Shown here one piece after another: positions 15,755-24,049 of a DNA stretch of 64,000 nucleotides; the first letter of the stretch is position 1; the number at the start of each line of letters is the position of its first letter. Source of the stretch: Prevotella sp. (lineage in GTDB: Bacteria > Bacteroidota > Bacteroidia > Bacteroidales > Bacteroidaceae). Location of the stretch: NCBI GenBank assembly GCA_017538105.1, contig JAFYJN010000026.1:1-64000 (forward strand). Reading direction: 5' to 3'. The notes beneath the pieces were generated by a model that was not told where the DNA came from, ran no database searches, and saw only the letters and a program-made list of their open reading frames with translations. Made by a program: the position numbers and the translations under genes.

Positions 15755-18646
15755 TTAGTACGGCGATATATTATTCAACTCGTCGAGTTGGCGGTCGCCG
15801 ACCTTTTGTTGCAATAATGGCAACAGTTCGGAGAGACGGAACGATGTGGCGGGACGGAAATGGTCGCTGTGCATGTAGGCGAGCAGACTGCGGTAGAACG
15901 CGCGGCCCTCGGGACGGCGGGAGGCAGCCTCGAGGTCGCTCATGCAGAGGAGTAGACGACCTTTGCCCACAGCAAACTCCATCACCAGACCTAACTTATG
16001 GTTGCGCTCGATGTTGTCGATGACCTGCACCAACGGACGGTATGACGAGGGCAGATTGTCGAGGATGAGCGGCGTGCTCTCCCTGACCACTGGCCACCAC
16101 TGCCAGTCGGTGTGTCCCTCGGTGGGGAACGAGGCGAACAGGGGATGCGCGGGGTCGGTGAGCAGTCCGAGGGTGCCGGGCGACACGGCTTTGTTGTTGT
16201 TCTCGCAGATGGTCTTGAACATGCGGTAGTTCCAGTAGTCGGTCATGAACAGGCTGCCCACGGTGTTGCCGGCGAAGAGGGTGCTGTCGGGCATGAGGAG
16301 CACCGAGGCACCTTCCTCCAATTTTCTTCCTATGGTATCGTCGATTTTTCGGGTGATGACGATGCCGTCTTTCAGCGACTCGAGGTTGTCGGCGGCGGGA
16401 TATACCCATAGCTTGTATTCGTTGTGTATGCGGCCCTCGTCCATCGTCAGACTCATCCACAGCTGTCGTGCTTCAGTGCCGAAGGACGACAGAGGAACGG
16501 CTATCTGTCCCACGGCAAGGAGACCCAGACTGTCGGTGGCGACGGTGATGGTGCCACTCTCTGCATGGCCTATCAGACGGCTCTTCGGCTCTTCGTAGGA
16601 CAGCTGCCATGAGAGCCGACTGCCACGGAGCGACCCTCCGCCATAGTTGGCCACGAGGAGCGAGGCACGCAGGGTGTCGGCGGTGACAAAACAGTAACGG
16701 TCGGTTTGGAGCAGGGGCACCACGGGGGCGCAGAAACCTTGCCAGGCATACTGGCCGTTGTCGTCGAAACAGTCTTTCTCATCCATCAGGGCGTCGAGCA
16801 TACCCACGTAGGCACTGCCCTGGCCAGGATAATCCTGCAGGTCGAGCAACTGGAAACCCGCCATATTCTTCGTGCGCAGGTCCATCTCGACATCGGCCTT
16901 GTAGAGTTCGAGGCTCCACGCTCCGGAGGCACGGTGGAACGCTTTCGCCTGGTCGCCCATGCCCGCCTGTTGCAGACGGCGCTGGAACACCTCCATGTTG
17001 CAGGGCGTGAGCACACCCGTATATTTACGCATCTCATCGTAGTCGGGATAGGTCTGGAACTGCGCCGTCTCATGACTGATGACGGGCACCGACGAGCGGC
17101 GGCATCCCTCCTCGAAGTTCATTGAGAGGTTTGGTGCAAAATGGTTTAACATGCCCCCCTCGAAAGCGTCGGCGAAGGAGAAGGAACCACGTGTGTGGGT
17201 GTCGTAGCTGCCCCATGCCTCGCCCCCTACCCTACAGGTGGTGAAATAGTCCATGCCGGGTTTCACACCTTGGTAGCCGAGGTAATAGTTGGAGCCGAAG
17301 GTATAGAGGATGTCGGGGTTGATTTGTCGGAAATGGTCCACGAACTCGCCCATCTTCTCGATGGAGCCCCACAGTTCGTTGCCGAGGGCGAACATCACGA
17401 ACGACGGGTGGTGGCCGTAGGTGCGGATGATGCGCTCGCCCTCATGGTAGAGGTAGGTCATCAGCCGCTCGTCGTCGGCCTTGAAATCGCCCCAGAACGG
17501 CAGTTCAGGCTGGAGGTAGATACCCAGGACATCGGCGGCGAGGAAAGCGGCTTCGGGAGGACACCAAGAGTGGAAGCGCACGTGGTTGATGCCATAACGC
17601 TTGCATTTACCCAGATATTTGCGCCATGCCGCATCGTCCATGAGCACGTGGGCGGTGAGAGGGAAGACGCAGGCGTCGTGCTTGCCACGGAGGAAGGTCT
17701 TTATGCCGTTGACGGCGAAATGGTGGTCGTCGACGCGGAAATCGACGAGTCCGAAAGGTTTGGACAGACAGTCGACACCCTCCCACTCCAGCCGCAGGTC
17801 GTAGAAGTCGGGCGTGAACTCACTCCACAGGTGGGCATCGTTGCCCATGGGCACCACGCACTCCACCCATGTGCCTTCCTTGGTGTGGGTGAACGCGTAG
17901 GCGCTGCGCCCCGGCCATAGGTCGATGGCGGTGACGTAGCCGTTCCATCCATAGGGCTCCACACTCACGGTGAAATGGTCGTTGCTCTTCGGTTTGCCAT
18001 GGAGGAGGGCCTTCACCGCCACGGTCTTGCGTCGTGCGTTGGGATGCACCTCGAGGCTCACGATGCCCCGTGCGGGAGCCGCCTCGAGGAAGAGGTCGCC
18101 GATGATGCCATTCCAGTTGGTCTGTGTGTCCTCGGTATAGGCGTGAGAGCTGCCCAGAAGTTGGGGTGGCACACTCTCGCCATTGTCGACCATGATGTCG
18201 ATGGTGTGGCGTCCGGGGCTGAGCACCGCCGTGAGGTCGTATTCATGGCCCGTGGAGACGTTTTCCGCCGCGCCCACGGCCTTGGCATCGACATAGACGG
18301 CGGTAGGCTTGGTGCGCTCGAGAAAGAGCCGTATGCGCCTTTTTTTCCACGACTGGGGGATGTCCACGGTGCGGCGGTACCATGCACGTCCTTTGTAACT
18401 GTAGAGCCGTGAGAGGTGCGTTGTCTCGTCGCGCCGCGCCAACGGGTCGCCCTTGTGGTTGGTGTCGGTGGTACCGGGCAGTTGTACCGTCTCGGTGAGA
18501 GGCTGTCCCGGCAACATCGTGGCATCGCGGTCGAGGGCGAAGAGCCATTCGCCGCTGAGGTCGATACGGTCGCGGTAGTCATCGGCCTGCGCCATGAGCG
18601 ACAGAGCCACGCAGCAAAAGAAAGAAAGGAAAAATGCTCTTTTCAT
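15755..18646 (-). CDS. Exported glycoside hydrolase family 2 protein
   Basis: 963 residues from the ATG at 18646; the frame continues upstream into the helicase gene, but the signal peptide MKRAFFLSFFCCVALSLMAQ fixes the start. Order: GH2 sugar-binding jelly roll (IDLSGEWLFALD, then LPGTTDTNHKG and YSYKGRAWYRRTVDIP), an immunoglobulin-like domain, then the TIM barrel. The barrel has GINHVRFHSWCPPEAAFLAA, the acid/base motif FALGNELWG, and a putative nucleophile in PVISHETAQFQ. A C-terminal region of about 200 residues (SLFMTDYWNYRMFKTI onward) resembles a non-catalytic Rossmann-like module. GH2 enzymes remove beta-linked galactose, mannose or glucuronic acid; the substrate here is undetermined. 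Its ATG overlaps the helicase stop (ATGA). Confidence 0.88.
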   Translation of the reverse strand: MKRAFFLSFFCCVALSLMAQADDYRDRIDLSGEWLFALDRDATMLPGQPLTETVQLPGTTDTNHKGDPLARRDETTHLSRLYSYKGRAWYRRTVDIPQSWKKRRIRLFLERTKPTAVYVDAKAVGAAENVSTGHEYDLTAVLSPGRHTIDIMVDNGESVPPQLLGSSHAYTEDTQTNWNGIIGDLFLEAAPARGIVSLEVHPNARRKTVAVKALLHGKPKSNDHFTVSVEPYGWNGYVTAIDLWPGRSAYAFTHTKEGTWVECVVPMGNDAHLWSEFTPDFYDLRLEWEGVDCLSKPFGLVDFRVDDHHFAVNGIKTFLRGKHDACVFPLTAHVLMDDAAWRKYLGKCKRYGINHVRFHSWCPPEAAFLAADVLGIYLQPELPFWGDFKADDERLMTYLYHEGERIIRTYGHHPSFVMFALGNELWGSIEKMGEFVDHFRQINPDILYTFGSNYYLGYQGVKPGMDYFTTCRVGGEAWGSYDTHTRGSFSFADAFEGGMLNHFAPNLSMNFEEGCRRSSVPVISHETAQFQTYPDYDEMRKYTGVLTPCNMEVFQRRLQQAGMGDQAKAFHRASGAWSLELYKADVEMDLRTKNMAGFQLLDLQDYPGQGSAYVGMLDALMDEKDCFDDNGQYAWQGFCAPVVPLLQTDRYCFVTADTLRASLLVANYGGGSLRGSRLSWQLSYEEPKSRLIGHAESGTITVATDSLGLLAVGQIAVPLSSFGTEARQLWMSLTMDEGRIHNEYKLWVYPAADNLESLKDGIVITRKIDDTIGRKLEEGASVLLMPDSTLFAGNTVGSLFMTDYWNYRMFKTICENNNKAVSPGTLGLLTDPAHPLFASFPTEGHTDWQWWPVVRESTPLILDNLPSSYRPLVQVIDNIERNHKLGLVMEFAVGKGRLLLCMSDLEAASRRPEGRAFYRSLLAYMHSDHFRPATSFRLSELLPLLQQKVGDRQLDELNNISPY

Positions 18647-20823
18647 GATTTGTTCTTGTTTTGGTGCAAATAAGTCATGACAAGACGTATCTCGTCGTAG
18701 GTGACATCGGCAGGACAGAGTACCTTGATGGCTGTGGTGCCCTGGTCGGTGCCCACCATGCGTATGACGCGTTGGATGGCTTGCAGATGGTCGGGGGTGA
18801 TGAGGTCGGACAGCTGCACCTGTCCGGCATCGATGAAACGGCTCAGGTGGCCCAAGACGGTGCCGAGGGTCAGGTCGCGCTCTACGGCTATCTGTCGGGG
18901 TGTCATGCCCTGGCGGTAGAGCCGGTAGGTCACCTCCCACGTCTTGGGCTTCGGCTCTTTCTTGGGTTTCTCTTTCTTCTTCCTCTCCCTCTTTGGCGTT
19001 GCCAGACTCTCGTCGAGAGCGTCGAGCATCGACATCTGTTTCTCGCGTAGGTAACGGCTCACGGTAAACCCCTGTTCGGCGATGCGCGTGAGGAGGTAAC
19101 GGTGGGAGAGCCACGCCTGGCGCAGGTCGGGCAACACGTGCCCCAGACGGGTGGCGGCCTGTTTGTTGTTCGTCTTCACCTCCATGGTGAGACGGATGGG
19201 TTTCTCCAGCAGTTCCTTGAGGGTGTCGGCGAAATAGGTGGCGCTGCGCTTCACCCGCTCAAGGAACTCGGGCGCGCGGAGCTGCTCGATGGTCATCTGC
19301 TGTATCAGGGACCGCCATTTGTCGGCCACATCGACGACTCGCTGGCGCAAGCCATCGAAGGCTTTGTTGTGCAACGTCTTCAGCTGGGCGTGGCTATGGT
19401 AGAAAAACTCCGCGAAGAGGCGGTTCATCGACTCCTCCAGGGTGACGATGTTACGGAAGTCGAAGAGCTGCAGCAGCAGATGACGCTCATATTCCTGTTT
19501 CAACGTGGGCAACTGGGCGATGCTGCGCCGCGCCTCCTCTTCCTGACGACTGATATAGCTATCCACGCGCAGGTCGTTGATGATGGCGCGTGGTTCCAGG
19601 GGTGTGGCGAGGACCATTCCCTCGAGGGTGCGGCAGCGGCTCAGCGCCACATACACCTGACCGGGCGCGAACGACAGGTTGGCCTCGATGATGGCGTGGT
19701 CGAAGGTCAGTCCCTGGCTCTTGTGGATGGTGATGGCCCATGCCAGGCGCAGGGGATACTGGCTGAAGGTGCCCTGCACCTCGGACACGATCTCACGCGT
19801 CTCCTCGTTGAGGGTGTAACGGGTGTTCTCCCACTCCAGGGGCTCCACCTCGATGTCGGTGTCGTCGCCCTCACAGCGCACCTGGATATGCCGCTGGTCG
19901 ATGTGCGTCACCTGTCCAATGCGACCGTTATAATAACGGTGTTCGCTCGAGGGGTCGTTCTTGATGAACATCACCTGCGCTCCCTGCTTGAGCTCGAGCG
20001 TCTCGGCGGTGGGATAGGAATATTCGGGATAGGTGCCCTGGATGTCCGCCTTGAAACGATAGGCGGGCGAGGGCAGTTTTTTCAGTTCCGACTCGTTGTA
20101 ATAGTCGGCCAGATGGTTGTGCGTGGTGAGACGGATGTAGCCCTCGCCAGGTTGGGGGACGAACGAGGGATGGCAGCGCGTGTTGAGCTGTGCCAGCGCC
20201 TCGGCGGAGGGATGGCCCTCGCGCACCTGGTTGAGGATGGAGATGAACGTGTCGTCCTGTTGGCGGTAGACCTGCTGCAGCTGTATCGTCACATATTCGA
20301 TACGTGCGAGCGCTTTCGACCCGAAGAAATAGGGAGTGTCGTAGTAAGGCCGGAGCAGCTGCTCGTCGTCGGGCGTCACCACAGGTGTCAGCTGCGCCAG
20401 GTCGCCAATCATGAGGAGCTGCACGCCGCCGAAGGGTAGGAAATGGTCGCGGAAGCGGCGCAACACACTGTCGATGGCGTCGAGCAGGTCGGCACGAACC
20501 ATCGATATCTCATCGATGATGAGCAGGTCGATGGAAGAGAGAATTTTCCGTTTCTCACGTCCGAAGTCGAACTTGCTCTCCACTTTCGCGCCGGGCACGA
20601 AGGGAGTGAAGGGCAGTTGGAAGAACGAGTGGATGGTGATGCCTCCCGCATTGATGGCCGCCACGCCCGTGGGAGCCACCACGATGGAACGTTTGCGCGA
20701 CTTCTCCACCACGGTCTTGAGAAACGTCGTCTTCCCCGTTCCCGCCTTGCCGGTAAGGAAAATGCTCCTACCGGTATTCTCCACGAAGTCCCATGCCAGG
20801 CGCAACTCGTTGTTTGGTTCCAT
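18643..20823 (-). CDS. PIF1-like superfamily 1 DNA helicase with C-terminal HTH_40 domain
   Basis: A 726-residue protein. Motif I is LTGKAGTGKTTFLK (Walker A at residues 25-32), motif Ia is APTGVAAINAGGITIHSFF, and motif II is LLIIDEISMVRADLLDAID (DE at 104-105). A late motif is AWAITIHKSQGLTFDHAIIE with YVALSRCRTLEG, all as in PIF1/RecD2-type helicases. The end (LYRQGMTPRQIAVERDLTLG, then LSRFIDAGQVQ) is the helix-turn-helix HTH_40 found in some bacterial PIF1 and RecQ-like helicases. A role in unwinding structured DNA or fork repair is expected. It sits 38 bp after the DUF1593 gene and is translationally coupled to the GH2 gene, an odd functional pairing. Confidence 0.9.
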   Translation of the reverse strand: MEPNNELRLAWDFVENTGRSIFLTGKAGTGKTTFLKTVVEKSRKRSIVVAPTGVAAINAGGITIHSFFQLPFTPFVPGAKVESKFDFGREKRKILSSIDLLIIDEISMVRADLLDAIDSVLRRFRDHFLPFGGVQLLMIGDLAQLTPVVTPDDEQLLRPYYDTPYFFGSKALARIEYVTIQLQQVYRQQDDTFISILNQVREGHPSAEALAQLNTRCHPSFVPQPGEGYIRLTTHNHLADYYNESELKKLPSPAYRFKADIQGTYPEYSYPTAETLELKQGAQVMFIKNDPSSEHRYYNGRIGQVTHIDQRHIQVRCEGDDTDIEVEPLEWENTRYTLNEETREIVSEVQGTFSQYPLRLAWAITIHKSQGLTFDHAIIEANLSFAPGQVYVALSRCRTLEGMVLATPLEPRAIINDLRVDSYISRQEEEARRSIAQLPTLKQEYERHLLLQLFDFRNIVTLEESMNRLFAEFFYHSHAQLKTLHNKAFDGLRQRVVDVADKWRSLIQQMTIEQLRAPEFLERVKRSATYFADTLKELLEKPIRLTMEVKTNNKQAATRLGHVLPDLRQAWLSHRYLLTRIAEQGFTVSRYLREKQMSMLDALDESLATPKRERKKKEKPKKEPKPKTWEVTYRLYRQGMTPRQIAVERDLTLGTVLGHLSRFIDAGQVQLSDLITPDHLQAIQRVIRMVGTDQGTTAIKVLCPADVTYDEIRLVMTYLHQNKNKS

Positions 20824-20861
20824 GTTTTTCGTCGGTTGTTACAAAAAAGTCCGAGGGCCCA

Positions 20862-22280
20862 TCACATGGGAGAGACGGAGATCACGATTCGCTTGTAGGC
20901 AACGAGATGGAAAGGTCCATTGTCGTGCACCTCGCAGATGAGGTGCAGCGTGGTGTTGCCTGCGTCACGGGGAACAACCACATTGAGTGTGGAACCACTG
21001 GCAGGACCCATATCGAGCGTGCAGGAGCCTATCTCTGGCTGTTGCCACCAAAGGAATGTCAATGCGTCGCCATCGGGATCGGTGGTACGCGAAGCGTCCA
21101 GATGGAGTGTCTCACCCGCCTTGACGTGAAGCACCAAGGGTGACAAGGTAGCGTCGCCATTCACCACCACCTGGGGGTTATGGTTCCCCTGTCCCTCCGC
21201 GGCCCACTGCATACGGGCCATGAAATCGTTGAGTTCGTCGGGATAGAAACGCATCTTATAGCCCACGCTGATGCTGCGTGTGGGCTCCTCCCAACTGGTC
21301 CATGCCGTGGTGAGCGAGTCGGGACATATCCCACGCACATGAAAACCAGCCCAACCCGCCTGCGCGGGGTCCTCGGGGTCGTTCAGCCCATGGGGCATGA
21401 CATAGAGGAAACTCGGCGTGTCGCCCTCCACACCCCATTTATAATCGGGATATTCCTTGCCCAATGCCCCTTTGCCTTGGATGTGTGTCTGGTGCTGTGA
21501 CCAATGGCGTTTGCCCAGCTCGCACTGTTCCTGCCACGCCCCTTCGTCCCAGATGAACTGAAGGTCGTCGCGGAACTCGCTCCGCAGCCATTGGTGTGAG
21601 CTGTAGGCGCGGTCCATGCGCATGCTGTATTGCATATCCTGGTCGGTGATGGTAAAGACGCGAAACTTGCGGACAAACGCTTTCAATTCATCCGCTGTGC
21701 GGGTCTGTTTCACCCGCCAGATGGCCTGCGCCAACGTGTTCGCCCCACCCCACGCGGCCACATAGATGGGACGCGCGTCATCCTCGTCGGCGAGACGTAT
21801 CAGGAGGTTACTGCCGGGAGAGTCGTTGTTTTCGCCCACGGACTTGATTCCACCATGCTGACTACCCATCACCGCCCTGGAGGACAGATAGTCGGCACTG
21901 GGCCAATAGCCCAACCGTTGTTGGCCGTTTTCCTGCTCCAACGGCAAGAAAGAACGTTGGTTGGAACGTTTCATCAGGTTCGGCACGTCTTTTTTGTAGG
22001 CGGCTATCACCCGATGGAGATAATCGGCCCACTCCGTTGGGTAAGGGTCACAATTCCACCCCACCGAAGTGACCAACGCCTCTATCTCAAACCGGTCGGC
22101 ATAGGCCATCAGGCGCACCATCGATTCCATGTCGTCGGGTTCCACATCGGCGGGGGCGATGTCGGTACAAACGACGAGACGAGGTTTCAACCCCTTTTCC
22201 TGCGCTTCGCCTATCGAAGGGAAGGCGAGCAGCATGAGCAATGAAAACGACACCATTTTCAATGCCATTGTCTTTTTCAT
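20862..22280 (-). CDS. Exported DUF1593 (nucleoside-hydrolase-like) protein
   Basis: 472 residues from the ATG at 22280, which opens with a signal peptide (MKKTMALKMVSFSLLMLLAF...GEA). The mature start KPRLVVCTDIAPADVEPDD has the Asp-rich pocket of the nucleoside-hydrolase fold, followed by MVRLMAYADRFEIEALVTSV, which is diagnostic of DUF1593 (Sde182-like). A C-terminal beta-sandwich of about 90 residues begins near PQVVVNGDATLSPLVL. Family members act on plant or bacterial glycans or bind cellulose, but the reaction here is unknown. It lies 40 bp downstream of the SH3 gene in the same four-gene minus-strand run. Confidence 0.82.
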   Translation of the reverse strand: MKKTMALKMVSFSLLMLLAFPSIGEAQEKGLKPRLVVCTDIAPADVEPDDMESMVRLMAYADRFEIEALVTSVGWNCDPYPTEWADYLHRVIAAYKKDVPNLMKRSNQRSFLPLEQENGQQRLGYWPSADYLSSRAVMGSQHGGIKSVGENNDSPGSNLLIRLADEDDARPIYVAAWGGANTLAQAIWRVKQTRTADELKAFVRKFRVFTITDQDMQYSMRMDRAYSSHQWLRSEFRDDLQFIWDEGAWQEQCELGKRHWSQHQTHIQGKGALGKEYPDYKWGVEGDTPSFLYVMPHGLNDPEDPAQAGWAGFHVRGICPDSLTTAWTSWEEPTRSISVGYKMRFYPDELNDFMARMQWAAEGQGNHNPQVVVNGDATLSPLVLHVKAGETLHLDASRTTDPDGDALTFLWWQQPEIGSCTLDMGPASGSTLNVVVPRDAGNTTLHLICEVHDNGPFHLVAYKRIVISVSPM

Positions 22281-22320
22281 CCTTGACAAAAATAAAAGGT
22301 TTAAAACTGTTTTTGTTTTC

Positions 22321-22752
22321 TCAGAAGGTGTCCATACCATCCCACTCAGCCATGTCCATGCGCACATAGCCCACTTTGCCATCGATACGGATCTTGTAAT
22401 AGCCATTTTCCACACCCAGACAGGGATAGGTGTCGGGCACGCCGTCGAACTCGGGAATCTGGGCGATGACCGTACCGTTGCGGAACGCCTCTCGACGCAC
22501 GTTGATGTTGCCCTTCTTATCTTGGTTGCGGTAGACGATGCCCTGACCGGCTGCCGCGCTATACGTCACCACCTGGTTGCCCGCCTTGGGCACATCGTAA
22601 GTATCCTGCACTTCGACGGTATAGGTGTCGGCATTGGTGCGCACATAGCGACCCACCACCTCGCCGTTTTGGTCCACCACCATCTTCATGCTCTGCGCCT
22701 GCATCGTGAAGCAGCACAGCAGACTGGCGAAAAAGAAAAATATATGTTTCAT
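22321..22752 (-). CDS. Exported SH3-like domain protein
   Basis: 143 residues from the ATG at 22752, with signal peptide MKHIFFFFASLLCCFTMQAQ. The C-terminal half (GNINVRREAFRNGTVIAQI, then YPCLGVENGYYKIRIDGKVG) is a bacterial SH3 domain of the type that binds cell wall or partner proteins. The first half is a short beta-rich region without a known family. It is the first gene after the promoter at 22839-22869 and probably heads the operon SH3, DUF1593, PIF1-like helicase, GH2. Confidence 0.75.
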   Translation of the reverse strand: MKHIFFFFASLLCCFTMQAQSMKMVVDQNGEVVGRYVRTNADTYTVEVQDTYDVPKAGNQVVTYSAAAGQGIVYRNQDKKGNINVRREAFRNGTVIAQIPEFDGVPDTYPCLGVENGYYKIRIDGKVGYVRMDMAEWDGMDTF

Positions 22753-22838
22753 TGTGAGTTTGTTGATGAGTTTATAATTTTGTGAGTTGATGAGTTTGTA
22801 AGTTTGTGAGTGTATAGAGGCATCCATAGGTTATGGTG

Positions 22839-22869
22839 CAAATTTATGAAACAATTTTTGACTTCACAA
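22839..22869 (-). promoter_or_regulatory. Promoter of the SH3-DUF1593-helicase-GH2 run
   Basis: Minus-strand TTG (22867-22869), a 20-base spacer, TAAATTTG (22839-22846). The leader of about 80 nt contains repeated TTGATGAGTTT/GTGAGTTTG units. Confidence 0.75.
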
Positions 22870-23081
22870 ATTTAGGAAAGAATATTTGCTTGTAGGAAGG
22901 TAAAAGAAGATAGAGGAAGAAAAAGGTTGATAGAGGACAATACTCCGTCTATGAAGGTATAAAGTAAATCTGTATCGGACAAGTGTCTTTTATCTTCTTC
23001 TAACTTCTTTTTACTTCATCTATCTCCATCTAACAAAGGAAAAAAACCAGTCTTTTCAAAGCATTGTAGCCAATAATTTCG

Positions 23082-23089
23082 TACCTTTG
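23082..23089 (+). promoter_or_regulatory. -7 box of the LytTR gene
   Basis: TACCTTTG 23 bp before the ATG at 23112; a TTG is present only at a short spacing (15 bases). Confidence 0.45.
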
Positions 23090-23111
23090 CGCTTGCAAAC
23101 CATCATGAGCT

Positions 23112-23936
23112 ATGTCATTCCTCACCAGAAAATATCCCTTTGAGCACGGTAAACACTGTCTGCGAGACAGTATAGCATACGGTATCGTCATCTGGGCCAT
23201 ACTCTACCTGTTACAACCCTTCGGGTTCAGCCATTTTACGGGTAACAAATTCCTCGTGGCAGTGATTTTCGGAATCATCACCTCCTGTTGCTATTTTTTC
23301 TACGTGTGGGCTATATTAAAGCGCCTGCCCCGGCACATCAAGCCCTGGCGCATCTGGCACGAAGGATTAGCCATACTTGGATTGATACTCTTTATCGCCG
23401 CCGCCAATGTCATCACGTTTTCGTTTATCTTCCAGTATCCCATCACCCTTGAGTCCTTCTGGCTCATGCTGTACTGGACGTTGATTATCGGCATCATCAT
23501 CACCACAATATCTGTCGGCATCCAATACAACCGTTTCCTGAGAGACAAGATGGAAGCGCTGCTGAGCAATACGACGGAAGAACAGAAAGACCTCAGCATC
23601 ACCATCCACGACACCAACATTCGCGGTAACGACCTCTCTATGCCCATCAACGACCTGTTGTATATCGAGGTGAAGAAGAACAACGTGTCTGTCTGCTATA
23701 TGAAAGACGAACGAGTGACATTTACGGAGGTCCATGCCACCCTTTCAGCCGTCATTGAAGAGCTGAAAGAATACAAGAATATCTTACAGTGCCACCGGTC
23801 GTTCGTCATCAACGTGAACAACATCACCTCGGCACGGGGCAATTCCAACGGCTACCAGCTCACATTGGGCTCATGCCCGAACAGCATCCCCGTATCACGT
23901 TCTTTCGTACCCAAACTAAGGGAGTTTATCGCTTAG
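23112..23936 (+). CDS. Membrane-bound LytTR-type transcriptional regulator
   Basis: A 274-residue protein. The first 135 residues hold four membrane helices (for example SIAYGIVIWAILYLLQPFGF and FWLMLYWTLIIGIIITTISV). A linker is followed by a LytTR DNA-binding domain: NDLLYIEVKKNNVSVCY, then VHATLSAVIEELKEY, then ILQCHRSFVINVNNI and VSRSFVPKLREFI at the end. It has neither a kinase nor a receiver domain, so it is a one-component, membrane-anchored regulator as is common in Bacteroidota. It precedes the TonB receptor by 110 bp on the same strand, although that gene has its own promoter; regulation of the neighbour is possible but not shown. Confidence 0.87.
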   Translation: MSFLTRKYPFEHGKHCLRDSIAYGIVIWAILYLLQPFGFSHFTGNKFLVAVIFGIITSCCYFFYVWAILKRLPRHIKPWRIWHEGLAILGLILFIAAANVITFSFIFQYPITLESFWLMLYWTLIIGIIITTISVGIQYNRFLRDKMEALLSNTTEEQKDLSITIHDTNIRGNDLSMPINDLLYIEVKKNNVSVCYMKDERVTFTEVHATLSAVIEELKEYKNILQCHRSFVINVNNITSARGNSNGYQLTLGSCPNSIPVSRSFVPKLREFIA

Positions 23937-24014
23937 TCATTCGTCATTTTTTCTTAGTCATTCACCAACGAACATAGTTTTCCGTCAGTCGTTTTAGCTG
24001 TCTGTCACGGGAAT

Positions 24015-24045
24015 TTGGAGCATATAAACACGTGCCGTATCTTTG
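24015..24045 (+). promoter_or_regulatory. Consensus promoter giving an apparently leaderless mRNA
   Basis: TTG (24015-24017), a 20-base spacer, TATCTTTG (24038-24045). The ATG of the TonB receptor begins at 24050, only 4 bases beyond the box, where transcription itself should start. Confidence 0.8.
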
Positions 24046-24049
24046 CGGC

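Noticed and set aside
18647..19114. N-terminal extension of the GH2 frame by 156 codons into the helicase gene
   Set aside because: The extension overlaps the end of the helicase in another frame, is low-complexity Arg/His-rich, and the signal peptide at 18646 marks the true start.
19102..20439. Long plus-strand open frame of 445 codons opposite the helicase
   Set aside because: Antisense to a full set of helicase motifs, without domain-like sequence; typical frame shadow in GC-rich DNA.
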